The position numbers and the translations under genes are program-made. Below, one piece after another: positions 1-11,100 of a stretch of DNA of 64,000 nt. Positions within the stretch are counted from its first letter, which is position 1. Each line of letters opens with the position of its first letter. The notes under the pieces were generated by a model. That model had not been told where the DNA came from. It was given only the letters and a program-made list of their open reading frames with translations, and did no database searches. The stretch is from Nematostella vectensis (Eukaryota; Cnidaria; Anthozoa; Actiniaria; Edwardsiidae), in the NCBI RefSeq assembly GCF_932526225.1, contig NC_064040.1, forward strand, positions 10,826,856 through 10,890,855, read 5' to 3'.

Positions 1-1465
1 TTAAGTCAAGTTGCAAAGCTTTATTGAGGTCTCTGTAGGTTCAAACATATTAAGTTATTTCGTACAAAACATCCCCTCGCAAATTTACTTATCGAACGAT
101 GATTTTGCACTTTTTTAGATTATTATGCAACAGTACAACAGTAATGTGATCAATTGTAGCAGGTATTTTATCTTTGTGAAAGAGAAAAGTAACTGGAATT
201 CGATGTGTCCTTTAGAACAGTTCAATACAAGCAATAATAAGATTAGTTTTAGTATCCTAATTGCTAAGTGGTTAAGGTCATAGTATCTGAATCCGTAGTT
301 TGCTTAAGGGCGTGGGCTTGAATCCTCCCCACTGAATATTTTCTTTTTTTTCTTTCTTTTTTTTCTTTTTTTAATGCATTGGAGTTTTATACTGTTCATC
401 AATACTTTTTATAGTATGATTATAAAAAGAAATAACCTAGAAATATATGATAATAACATTACAGTTGTAAATACTTGCCTGCAAAAGCTACATGCATGTT
501 TTACGGGCCTATTTTTTAATGTTGTTGCTTATTAGGACTATTTTTACAATGTCCACTACTTGTAATTTGAGCCTTATTTACTTAGCTGATATACATGTTT
601 TTTTTTATGAAATAATGCTGAGTCAGCAGTTTTTGCTAAAATAAACGCTAATTATCTCGAAAATATGTGTGGTGACACCAATTTTTTTCACTGATTTAAA
701 TAGCCTTTGACATGATCTTCAATGCCAGCATAGTTATATTCAAGAGGTTGCAGCCCCAATACCTAACCTGGGTACCAGAGGCTCCGAGCTTCGCAGTGAC
801 TCTTTCGCTTCCCTCAAATCGTTGTCGCCGCAAAGACCCAGGGTACCCCAATACCATAAGAGGAAGTGTAATTTTTTTATCGGGTTATCAAAATTGAAAT
901 AGCCCAATTAGCCAATGCTGATGAAGTTGCTTTGTGTGATACTAGTATCTCAAATTTTTAAGGTATAGCACATTAGACAGGAAAAATTACTTTATGCATA
1001 TATAACTGGTAAGTTATATACTTACTGGGGAAAGGAACGGGGCACTGGGTTCACAAAAGGTTACTTCCCTTATAGAAATATATTTTACCGTTTAAATAAA
1101 TTGATACTTTGTTGATAAACAGGACGAATAAACTTTCTCTATTCTAAGTTAAGTTAAGCTTATATCACGTGCGTAGAAACTTACTTCATGTTGAGGTGAC
1201 TAACTAGTCCAAGCTATTTGGCAAAACGCACACGGTTTCCCCTTAAAGTCGTTGGCTATGTATACATTTGCAGCAATGTTTTGTTGTCGCGTTCAAAAAT
1301 ATACACAAGCGGTAAAAATTGCAAAACTTATCCATGTTGTTTGTCCGCCATTTTAGTTTTGACCGTGAGAGACTAGTACTTTCTAGATTCCTGTGTTGAG
1401 CGCGGAATGCCTGGTGATGATGGATCGACAGCTGTAATTTTTTATAACAACAAAGTTGTGTGAAC

Positions 1466-4400
1466 ATGACGCGCTACATTATCCTCGTCATTTTACTTGC
1501 TTCTTTATATTTAGTTTATGGAACACAAGGTGAGTTACAGATCATACTATTTACTTTCTACATGGCAAATTTGATCGAAAGGTATCAATCAATAGGGCCT
1601 TATTTTTACGGCCGCGTGGTTAGGTTTCTAACATTTTCCTAATGTGAGCTTCTTTACATCTAGCGGTTGATTAATTATTTAACTTGCGGTACATCACTAG
1701 ATTTATCCATAAAACATGCAAACACACTCTTGGTCCATATACAATCGATATAAAACCTGTTTCCCTTTAGAAACTAATAAAAACCACAGCAGATTTCACT
1801 AACTCACTGCCGCACGATCATTTATGCAATACCTTCTAGTTCATTAAACTTTTGCCTAAGTCGTCCCTATTGGTTGATGTGTTGACGTCTGTTTTTACTC
1901 ATCCCTCAAACATTTGAGCGTTTCATTAAAGTATTAGCTAATATCTAATCTGTAAGGTCTATTGACATATTGAAATTGTGTATACAATAATTCCATTTTA
2001 ACCAAGAAAGTATTAATTTTGCCATAAAGCAAAATCAATATTTTCTAACCCAACAGTATTATATTATATTGGATAAATTCCTACTGTAATCCACCTTGTA
2101 ACTGCTCATTCTCTGATGCATGTTAAGTTACTGACGACTTACTGGTGTTTTGATCATCATACCCCAGATATTAAAAGTGCCCATAAATGCAAAGATCATC
2201 ACCCGAAGTGTGTAAAGTGGGCAGCAAAAGGAGAGTGTAACAAGAACCCCAAGTGGATGTTGGAACATTGCCGGCAAAGCTGTGGCCAGTGCTCACAAGG
2301 TATGATGAAGAGTCTTTAGTGTCTGTTGATCCAACTTGCATAACACCTGTATTTTCATATGCTATGAAACCATATGCAAATGAGATGTTCATGTACATAA
2401 GTAGTGAATTACATCGTTTAGATCACAGTAAATTTAAACCCATCCAACAAATAAAACAGCTCAATTCTTTTATTTAAGGATCGAATTATACAGGGTAAGT
2501 TTTGAATATTCAAAGCAAAAACTAAACAACATTGGCATGCAAGACAGATCAATGGAATTGTGCCAACTGCAGCTTAGAAATCACCTTCTGTAAAGGCAAC
2601 TTGTATTTAAACTGCATATTGTATGTATATGTATGTTTTTACATCACATGGCATTTTGTATACAACAGACATAAAAGTCTTATTTATGCAAGTTCCTTTA
2701 TTTTTTAAAGTCTTCTCTAGTAAGCAGTTATTTATAGATGCTCTTTTCCTTTATTTTCAGCCAATGTTCATGATCTTCTTCAGAGGGCTAAATCCCAGCA
2801 GATTTCTGATCTGATGATCATACCATACATTATCCTTGCTGTGATAATTGGTTTCTCTATAAAAATCTACTATAGTGGCGCAAACTGTAGCAGTGATGAA
2901 AAACTAAAAGGTACAACATAGATAAACCAGAGATGGCTGACTGGTAGCATGAAAGAAGGGGGTCACAGAAAACACATTAAAAGTTCAGTGTATTTGTGTG
3001 AAGTAAGCTTATTAGTAAAAAATGTACCATGATGAAGGGGGGCTGAATTGAAAAAAATGAATAATAGTCATGTAGGGGGTGAAGAGGGAGAGGGAGGGGG
3101 CTGAAGTTCACCAGTTAATGAGACTGTGATAAGGAAGCATGATGATATATGGGACCTTGATTTTTTTAAATCAATAGTATCCCTGATTATTATTATTATT
3201 CATTATAAAGAAACAGATTCTAATTAAAGGTTTTCAAGCCTAGATTCTTTGATTTTGTGAAATGCCAAAAGCTATTGCAGCTCTTTTGGCACTAGCTTTG
3301 ATACAGTGCCATAACAGGCCTTGAAATATTGAGGGGGGGAGAACCATGTACATGATTTACATTACTCAAATTACAACTACACTTCCCTGATAGAATTCAT
3401 TACTTGCCCTCCAGGTAAAACAGTTATTATTACTGGTGCAAACAGCGGCATTGGCATGGAGGTGGCTCGTGACTTGGCCTGGCGCAAGGCAAGAGTTATC
3501 ATGGCCTGTAGGGATGTGCACAAGGGTATGAAGGCGGCGGCCGAGATTGTGCAAAGCGCAGGTAACATGGACGTGGAGGTAAAGAAATTAGACCTTGCCT
3601 CATTTGCCTCCATCAGGGAATTTGCTAAAGAGGTGAACGAGGAGGAGAGTAGAGTGGATGTCTTGATTAACAACGCTGGATACCTTGGCTCCCACAAGAA
3701 GACTATTGACAAGCTAGAGTACACGCTACAGGTAAGCCTTGAAGTACATGATGAGAATCTAGGAGGGCATTGCCAAGATTCATGAGACACACATACCAGT
3801 TCACCTCCAGATCAAAGATTTTTTTCCCTGTAAGTGGAAGTTTTTTCCCAAAAATATTGAGACACTTACACTTTAACCGTCTTAATACCAGTCTCCCCGC
3901 CCTTAGGGTGGATTTGGATAGGGGTGCATTTTTAAGGCTACCCCATTAAAAGTCCAAATATAAAAAGCAGTCAATAAAAGCAGTGTTTCCACTTAGCCTC
4001 GGAGGATATTTTCAAGTTGGACTCGCCTTGACTTTGTTCTTGAATCATCAAGAACCTTATCTCTACAAAGTTTTGAGACCCCCGCCTAGTGTGGTTGAGT
4101 TGAGAGCTATGACTTTGCTAAGAATAGCGCCCTTTGTACACAAGCTTTGCTATGCACTTAACGTGGCAGTAAGATCTAAAACGTTTTTTCTAGATTTTCT
4201 ATTTACACACAATTTACCGTACCATTTACTCAACTATCACTCACCCCCTAATCGAATATTTGTGAGCATACTATTTTTTTTTCTAAAGTTCTAAGTGTTT
4301 GTAGGTTAACTACCTGGGCCCCTTTAAGCTTACTAACCTCCTACTGGGGAAGCTAAAGACATCAAGTCCTAGTCGTATCATCAACGTCAGCTCTCATCAG

Positions 4401-5098
4401 CACAAGAAAGCCTCTATAGACTTTGACAACCTCCAAGGTGAAAAAAGCTATGGGCGGTTTGCTGCTTACAGCCGTAGTAAGCTGGCGTTGATGTTATTTA
4501 CAAAGCAACTGGCGAACAAACTTGCAGGTTAGTAATTAGTGAACTTTTTTTTCTATTTCACACGACTTGCGTTTGTTTTGCCATAAACTAGCGTTGACTT
4601 TGCTTAACAGCCACCCGCTCTAAATTATCAGTTACATTCCCGAAGAAATTTCCACTTGACACATTACAATATTGAAACCTTGAAGTATTTTAGGAGTAAA
4701 AATAATGAAAATATTTCGAGCAATGACCATTTCCCACCACCAACTCAAGGTCCCTTAAAATGTGTCTCTTTCTTGTATTCAATACCACAGGTAGCAAAGT
4801 CACAGTAAATGCTCTACATCCGGGTCTCGTCTGCACAAATCTGTTTCGTAACCTGCGCTTTTTGCGGATATGGGCAATCCGACCAATCTACTGGCTAGTC
4901 CAATATTTCTTCTTCAAGACGCCAATTCAGGGCGCACAGACCACCATTCATTGCGCAGTAGCCCCGGAGCTTGCTGATGTGACAGGGAAATACTTTGTAG
5001 ATTGCCAAGAGGCGGAGTGTGGAGAGGTGGCAAGGGACGAAGGGCTTGGGAAAAAGCTTTGGGAAAAAAGTGAAGAGCTCTGCGGTATAAGTAGCTAG
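1466..5098 (+). CDS. ShKT domain, membrane helix and retinol-dehydrogenase-like SDR in one protein
   Basis: Six exons with GT-AG junctions and consistent phases: 1466-1529, 2168-2299, 2761-2910, 3415-3731, 4305-4527, 4791-5098. They sum to 1194 bp, or 397 residues. Exon 1 gives a signal peptide (starts MTRYIILVILLASLYLVYG). Exon 2 is an ShKT domain with six cysteines, starting CKDHHPKC and ending CRQSCGQC. Exon 3 carries a transmembrane helix (MIIPYIILAVIIGFSI). Exons 4-6 form a classical short-chain dehydrogenase: cofactor motif TGANSGIG, NNAG, active-site YSRSK, and the NALHPGLVCTN segment typical of RDH11-14-like enzymes. The inferred topology is ShKT in the lumen or outside and SDR in the cytosol, like membrane-anchored RDHs. 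The expected role is NADP(H)-dependent retinal/retinol or lipid carbonyl chemistry; substrate is unknown. The first start in frame is GTG at 1460, but ATG at 1466 gives the natural signal peptide. The fusion rests on splice inference, not on transcript data. Confidence 0.8.
4608..4693. repeat. Fragment of a dispersed MITE-like family (intron 5)
   Basis: This stretch in the last intron of the ShKT-SDR gene resembles the internal part of the complete element at 61820-62065: both have a 'gctctaaa(t/c)tatc' segment, then 'cgaagaaa(t/c)ttcca' and 'gacacact/att'. It lacks terminal repeats, so it is a fragment. Confidence 0.5.
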
Positions 5099-6681
5099 AT
5101 AAAGATATTATTATTCGCGATAATTTGATACGGCATGCGCAACTTATTTAACGCTATGTAGTTAGTACAGATGAGACTGGATGTAGCAAAATGGTAATAC
5201 TTTTTTGAGACTGAATGTAGCAAAATTTTATTAGTTTTAAATTTTGTTTAAATTTGATGTAAGGAAAGTAGAGTGGTTTTCATTAACCCAAGAAACAAAG
5301 TGTAATAGTCAAAGGGTAATAGTCAGGAAAACACAAAAGAAAACAATAGAATCAAATCACAAAGTGTAATACGCTAAAGTGTAGTTCACGGGTTAATGAA
5401 AATCAGTCTAACACCCCCCCCCCCCCCTTTTCCCCCTATCTATTTAATATTGGTTTTTAAGCTTAAAATGCAAGTCGCAGTCAGATGATCATGTATATAC
5501 CAACATTGAGGAAGGGGAGAGGACAATTGCAGCTGCCCACCCACCTACTGTAGGGCTACCATACTATAGGATTCAAATCTCCACCCCCACCCCTACTGAA
5601 GATGTGCGTGTCTGTCTGTTCAGTTTTCTTTCCTAGCCTGGCTCTCTTTGTGCGTGGAAAATGTTCGTTTTCGGGGTTCACTATACACACAGGAGAGCCG
5701 GCTCGCGTGGTTGGTGAGAGTTGTGATGTCACAAGAAACCATAAGGGCCCCCGAATGGTCTTTGGCGAGCACTTGCAAGCAACTCGTTTTTTATGCGACC
5801 GAGCATTTTTAGTTGCTGAATAAATCGAGCAGCTAGCACATCGAAAAATACAGTGCGAGCACGGCGGGAAAAAAATGCGCGAGCATTAGCTGAAAACTGC
5901 GAGCACATCGAAATTTCGGGGGGCCTACCATTTCATTGTTATCTCTACCCAGCTTCTCTTACCTCATAGCCAACCACAGCGACCCCGAATAGTACGGGTT
6001 AAAAAATAAAACTGTACCCGCTCCTTTCCTGCTTAGCGCTTATCAATAGGAGATCTAGTAGGGAGGAAGTCTTGCCAAGGACTAGCATCCCGTCGAGAAA
6101 ATAAAAATATTGCTATTTCCTGATGTATAGCAAGGGTTATAACCAAACCACGGAAAAGCTTTATTTCAAAAGGATAACGTTTTATAAATGTATTAAAATT
6201 TTAACATATGTACGGCTTGGCTAACATAAGAGAGTTGAAGCTTGTAACCGCAGAACATTTGGCTGTCAAGCGCGCCGGCGATCATTACGGGAAACTCTAA
6301 TTTTTTGGCGGGAAAATCTTTTACGCGCTGTAAGCCAGAGCAGTGTTTTCTAAACATTGTGTTAGGGGCTCTTTACATGTTTGAGCTCCCTTTTATGTTT
6401 CCCTTATGTCTATTCTTCCTCTGGATCTTCTTCTTCTATGGTCTTCGTCTGTTGGACATATATTTTCGTGGCATTTAGACGAGGATGACGGCCTGGGTCC
6501 TAGTCCGAGCAGTTCTGCTGTACCAGAGGCTCGTCTGATGCTATGCCGACTTCTGGCTGAGAATCAAATGTGTAAGAATGATAAGGGGCAATTTCATACC
6601 TTGTTTTTTTTCTATGGTATAACTAAAAAAACTACAACCAAACTGTAGAAAAAATAGATGGTCTGCGTAGGCGTGGTGTAG
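5099..6681. other. Intergenic stretch without recognisable gene
   Basis: Contains a C homopolymer near 5412-5427, low-complexity CCACCC tracts near 5530-5600, and a short repeated 'gcgagcacatcgaaa'-like phrase (about 5830-5920). Short ORFs here (for example 5602-5823 and 6406-6648) have no domain, signal peptide or splice support. Confidence 0.5.
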
Positions 6682-6886
6682 ACAAGGTATGAACCAACAC
6701 AAGGTTGAGAAGGTATGTTAAACGCCTCTGTGAAACAGAGTGGTTGCGCTGACGTTTCGAGCGTTAGCCCTTCATTGCTTTTTTTTGCCCCGACGAAGGG
6801 CTAACGCTCGAAACGTCAGCGCAACCACTCTGTTTCACAGAGGCGTTTAACATACCTTTTCAACCTTGTGTTGATTCATACCTTGT
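6682..6886. mobile_element. Foldback element (near-perfect palindrome)
   Basis: Two arms of about 90 bp are reverse complements with very few mismatches and are separated by about 20 bp of T-rich loop (near 6775-6795). Outer ends read 'acaaggtatgaa(c)caaca' and 'tgttgattcataccttgt'. The inner arms contain 'gggctaacgctcgaaacg' and its complement. There is no ORF, so it is non-autonomous. No target-site duplication is clear. The structure is a foldback or palindromic MITE. Confidence 0.8.
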
Positions 6887-7299
6887 TTAGCTGTATTTTT
6901 TGTCTGTTTCCCAGTTATTTTCGAAATGTTTCTCTTCCGCGCCTCTCCCCCTTCACCAGTATTTCGAGGTCTGCTGAAGCTCTGTGGAGGTCTGGGCTAA
7001 GGCTATATTTTAAGGCTGTATTTCTTAATGTTTCTGTATCGTGCCTCCCCCCCCCCCCCCCCCTCCGCCTACCACCACCAAGGGCTTTAGGGTAAAAACG
7101 TTACGTTCTCTGTACCTACCTGTTGATCGTCTAGCAACTACTTCTGTAGCAAGAGACGTCCGCGCTCCATTGTAGATAGTTCTTTTGAAGAGAAATACAG
7201 AATATATATTCAAGTATCCCGAAGGAAGTTAGGAGTTTTAGCCAAGCTTATTCAATCTACCTGCTGCAGTCAAAGTATTTCCTTCACAATGTCGTAGCA

Positions 7300-8115
7300 G
7301 GGGATGGGACACTTAGGGTACGTTTCCCCCCCCCCCCCCCCCAAAAAAAAAATATATATATATATAGGAAGGCTAGATAGGAAGGAAATGGCTATTAGGG
7401 GCGTGCCCCCACCCCCAATATTAAGAAAATATATATAAGGAAATTTCTATTAGGGACGTGCCCCCAACCCAAATATTAAAATGTGAACTTTAAAAGCACA
7501 CGAGCATACACACATTGGCATCAGTCGGGCCAAGACGGGACGCTAGCACAGTCTTACCCGTGCAGTTCGGCAACCATGGACAGCTGTTTCGTCCTTATTA
7601 GGACTCGTCAGCATGGCATAGCCGGTTTGCCTCAGTAAAACTTCATCGGCAAAAAACTGCAAGGCGACAAGCAAAGGTCGCATGCGTGATCCGCACAATT
7701 GGCATCACGCTAGCCCGGTCGCAGCTCTAGATCCCACATGCACTTCGTTCGAGTCGAAGTCGCCCTGCAGTCTTTTGGCGATGAAGTTTAACTGAGGCAA
7801 ACCGGCTATGCCATGCTGACGAGTCCTAATAAAGACGAAACAGCTGTCCATGGTTGCCGACCTGCACGGGTAATAGACTGTGCTAGCGTCCCGTCTTGGC
7901 CCGACTGATGCCAATGTGTGTATGCTAGTGTGCTTTTAAAGTCCCAATATTAAGAAAATATATATAAGGAAATGACTATTAGGGACGTGCCCCCAACTCC
8001 AATATTAAGGAAAAATTTCTAAGAAAATGACTTTTAGGGCGTGCCCTCCCCCCCCCCCTCCCCGCCAATATTTTCTTAAGGTTTCTGTATCGTGCCCCTC
8101 CCCCCCCCCCCGAAT
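7300..8115. repeat. Dispersed GC-rich repeat family (CCCCCAATATT type), interrupted
   Basis: Repeated blocks of 'gggacgtgcccccaa' followed by 'aatattaag' and 'atatataaggaaat', plus long C homopolymers (7046-7064, 7327-7342, 8049-8061, 8100-8112). The same family recurs at 23660-23830, 27480-27650 and 62380-62510. It is interrupted by the inverted-repeat element at 7492-7937. No coding capacity. Confidence 0.6.
7492..7937. mobile_element. Inverted-repeat element with ~175-bp arms (nested)
   Basis: Outer ends 'aaaagcacac(g)agcata' and 'tatgctagtgtgctttt' begin long arms (about 175 bp each) that pair almost throughout, for example 'cagctgtttcgtccttatta' on the left against 'taataaagacgaaacagctg' on the right. 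The unpaired centre of about 85-90 bp lies near 7672-7760. Flanks are 'CTTT' and 'AAAG'. It sits inside the CCCCCAATATT repeat, so it inserted later. No real ORF. Confidence 0.75.
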
Positions 8116-8139
8116 ATTTCAAGACCTGCTACAGCTCTG

Positions 8140-11100
8140 CTACCTTAGTTGTTGGAGCCTCTCGGCAACCTGCCTATCCTGCTCGTGTTCCCCTAATGTC
8201 TCCTTGCGATACAAAAGAAAGCTAAAACACAAGAGGACAAAAGAAAGCAAAGCCACCACCGCCATGCAGATGGCTTCCGCCAGGAACTGTTTCTTTTCCT
8301 CTCCAGGCGCCACCTCCACCAAGAACTGCGCGGAAAGCGAGCAAAAACTGCAAGGGAATAATAGGAAGGCGGTAATATTGTTTACACTCGGTGGCGGTTA
8401 TAATGGGGTAGATTTGGTGTCGTTGTTCATTCTACAATGACAAAAAATATCTCCAGCTTATGTCCTGACCCTCTTATCCTGACACTGGTGACAATGGTGA
8501 AAAGGAACTGATTGCTTGCAGCCTATTCCCAGTGGTGAGAGGCCCCATACGCCGACGCTCTAACACACTTGGCTACCTGTGACGAGAGGCCCCATACGCC
8601 GACGCACTAACACACTTGGCTACCTGTGACGAGAGGCCCCATACGCCGACGCACTAACAAACTGGGCTACCTGTGACGAGAGGCCCCATACGCCGACGCA
8701 CTAACAAACTGGGCTACCTGTGACGAGAGGCCCCATACGCCGACGCACTAACACACTTGGCTACCTGTGACGAGAGGCCCCATACACCGACGCACTAACA
8801 CACTTGGCTACCTGTGACGAGAGGCCCCATACGCCGACGCACTAACACACTTGGCTACCTGTGACGAGAGGCCCCATACGCCGACGCACTAACACACTTG
8901 GCTACCTGTGACGAGAGGCCCCATACGCCGACGCACTAACACACTTGGCTACCTGTGACGAGAGGCCCCATACGCCGACGCACTAACACACTTGGCTACC
9001 TGTGACGAGAGGCCCCATACGCCGACGCACTAACACACTTGGCTACCTGTGACGAGAGGCCCCATACGCCGACGCACTAACACACTTGGCTACCTGTGAC
9101 GAGAGGCCCCATACGCCGACGCACTAACACACTTGGCTACCTGTGACGAGAGGCCCCATACGCCGACGCTCTAACACACTTGGCTACCTGTGACGAGAGG
9201 CCCCATACGCCGACGCACTAACACACTTGGCTACCTGTGACGAGAGGCCCCATACGCCGACGCACTAACAAACTGGGCTACCTGTGACGAGAGGCCCCAT
9301 ACGCCGACGCACTAACAAACTGGGCTACCTGTGACGAGAGGCCCCATACGCCGACGCACTAACACACTTGGCTACCTGTGACGAGAGGCCCCATACGCCG
9401 ACGCACTAACACACTTGGCTACCTGTGACAAGAGGCCCCATACGCCGACGCACTAACACACTTGGCTACCTGTGACGAGAGGCCCCATACGCCGACGCAC
9501 TAACACACTTGGCTACCTGTGACGAGAGGCCCCATACGCCGACGCACTAACACACTTGGCTACCTGTGACGAGAGGCCCCATACGCCGACGCACTAACAC
9601 ACTTGGCTACCTGTGACGAGAGGCCCCATACGCCGACGCACTAACACACTTGGCTACCTGTGACGAGAGGCCCCATACGCCGACGCACTAACACACTTGG
9701 CTACCTGTGACGAGAGGCCCCATACGCCGACGCACTAACACACTTGGCTACCTGTGACGAGAGGCCCCATACGCCGACGCACTAACACACTTGGCTACCT
9801 GTGACGAGAGGCCCCATACGCCGACGCACTAACACACTTGGCTACCTGTGACGAGAGGCCCCATACGCCGACGCACTAACAAACTGGGCTACCTGTGACG
9901 AGAGGCCCCATACGCCGACGCACTAACAAACTGGGCTACCTGTGACGAGAGGCCCCATACGCCGACGCACTAACACACTTGGCTACCTGTGACGAGAGGC
10001 CCCATACGCCGACGCACTAACACACTTGGCTACCTGTGACAAGAGGCCCCATACGCCGACGCACTAACACACTTGGCTACCTGTGACGAGAGGCCCCATA
10101 CGCCGACGCACTAACACACTTGGCTACCTGTGACGAGAGGCCCCATACGCCGACGCACTAACACACTTGGCTACCTGTGACGAGAGGCCCCATACGCCGA
10201 CGCACTAACACACTTGGCTACCTGTGACGAGAGGCCCCATACGCCGACGCACTAACACACTTGGCTACCTGTGACGAGAGGCCCCATACGCCGACGCACT
10301 AACACACTTGGCTACCTGTGACGAGAGGCCCCATACGCCGACGCACTAACACACTTGGCTACCTGTGACGAGAGGCCCCATACGCCGACGCACTAACACA
10401 CTTGGCTACCTGTGACGAGAGGCCCCATACGCCGACGCACTAACACACTTGGCTACCTGTGACGAGAGGCCCCATACGCCGACGCACTAACACACTTGGC
10501 TACCTGTGACGAGAGGCCCCATACGCCGACGCTCTAACACACTTGGCTACCTGTGACGAGAGGCCCCATACGCCGACGCACTAACACACTTGGCTACCTG
10601 TGACGAGAGGCCCCATACGCCGACGCACTAACAAACTGGGCTACCTGTGACGAGAGGCCCCATACGCCGACGCACTAACAAACTGGGCTACCTGTGACGA
10701 GAGGCCCCATACGCCGACGCACTAACACACTTGGCTACCTGTGACGAGAGGCCCCATACGCCGACGCACTAACACACTTGGCTACCTGTGACAAGAGGCC
10801 CCATACGCCGACGCACTAACACACTTGGCTACCTGTGACGAGAGGCCCCATACGCCGACGCACTAACACACTTGGCTACCTGTGACGAGAGGCCCCATAC
10901 GCCGACGCACTAACACACTTGGCTACCTGTGACGAGAGGCCCCATACGCCGACGCACTAACACACTTGGCTACCTGTGACGAGAGGCCCCATACGCCGAC
11001 GCACTAACACACTTGGCTACCTGTGACGAGAGGCCCCATACGCCGACGCACTAACACACTTGGCTACCTGTGACGAGAGGCCCCATACGCCGACGCACTA

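Noticed and set aside
257-330. tRNA-like string with 'gtggttaagg' and 'gcttgaatcc' (D-loop and T-arm look-alikes, Leu/Ser type)
   Set aside because: I cannot pair an acceptor stem or assign an anticodon; at best a decayed tRNA or tRNA-derived SINE.
7025-7213. ORF with polyglycine
   Set aside because: Glycines come from the C homopolymer read on the minus strand.
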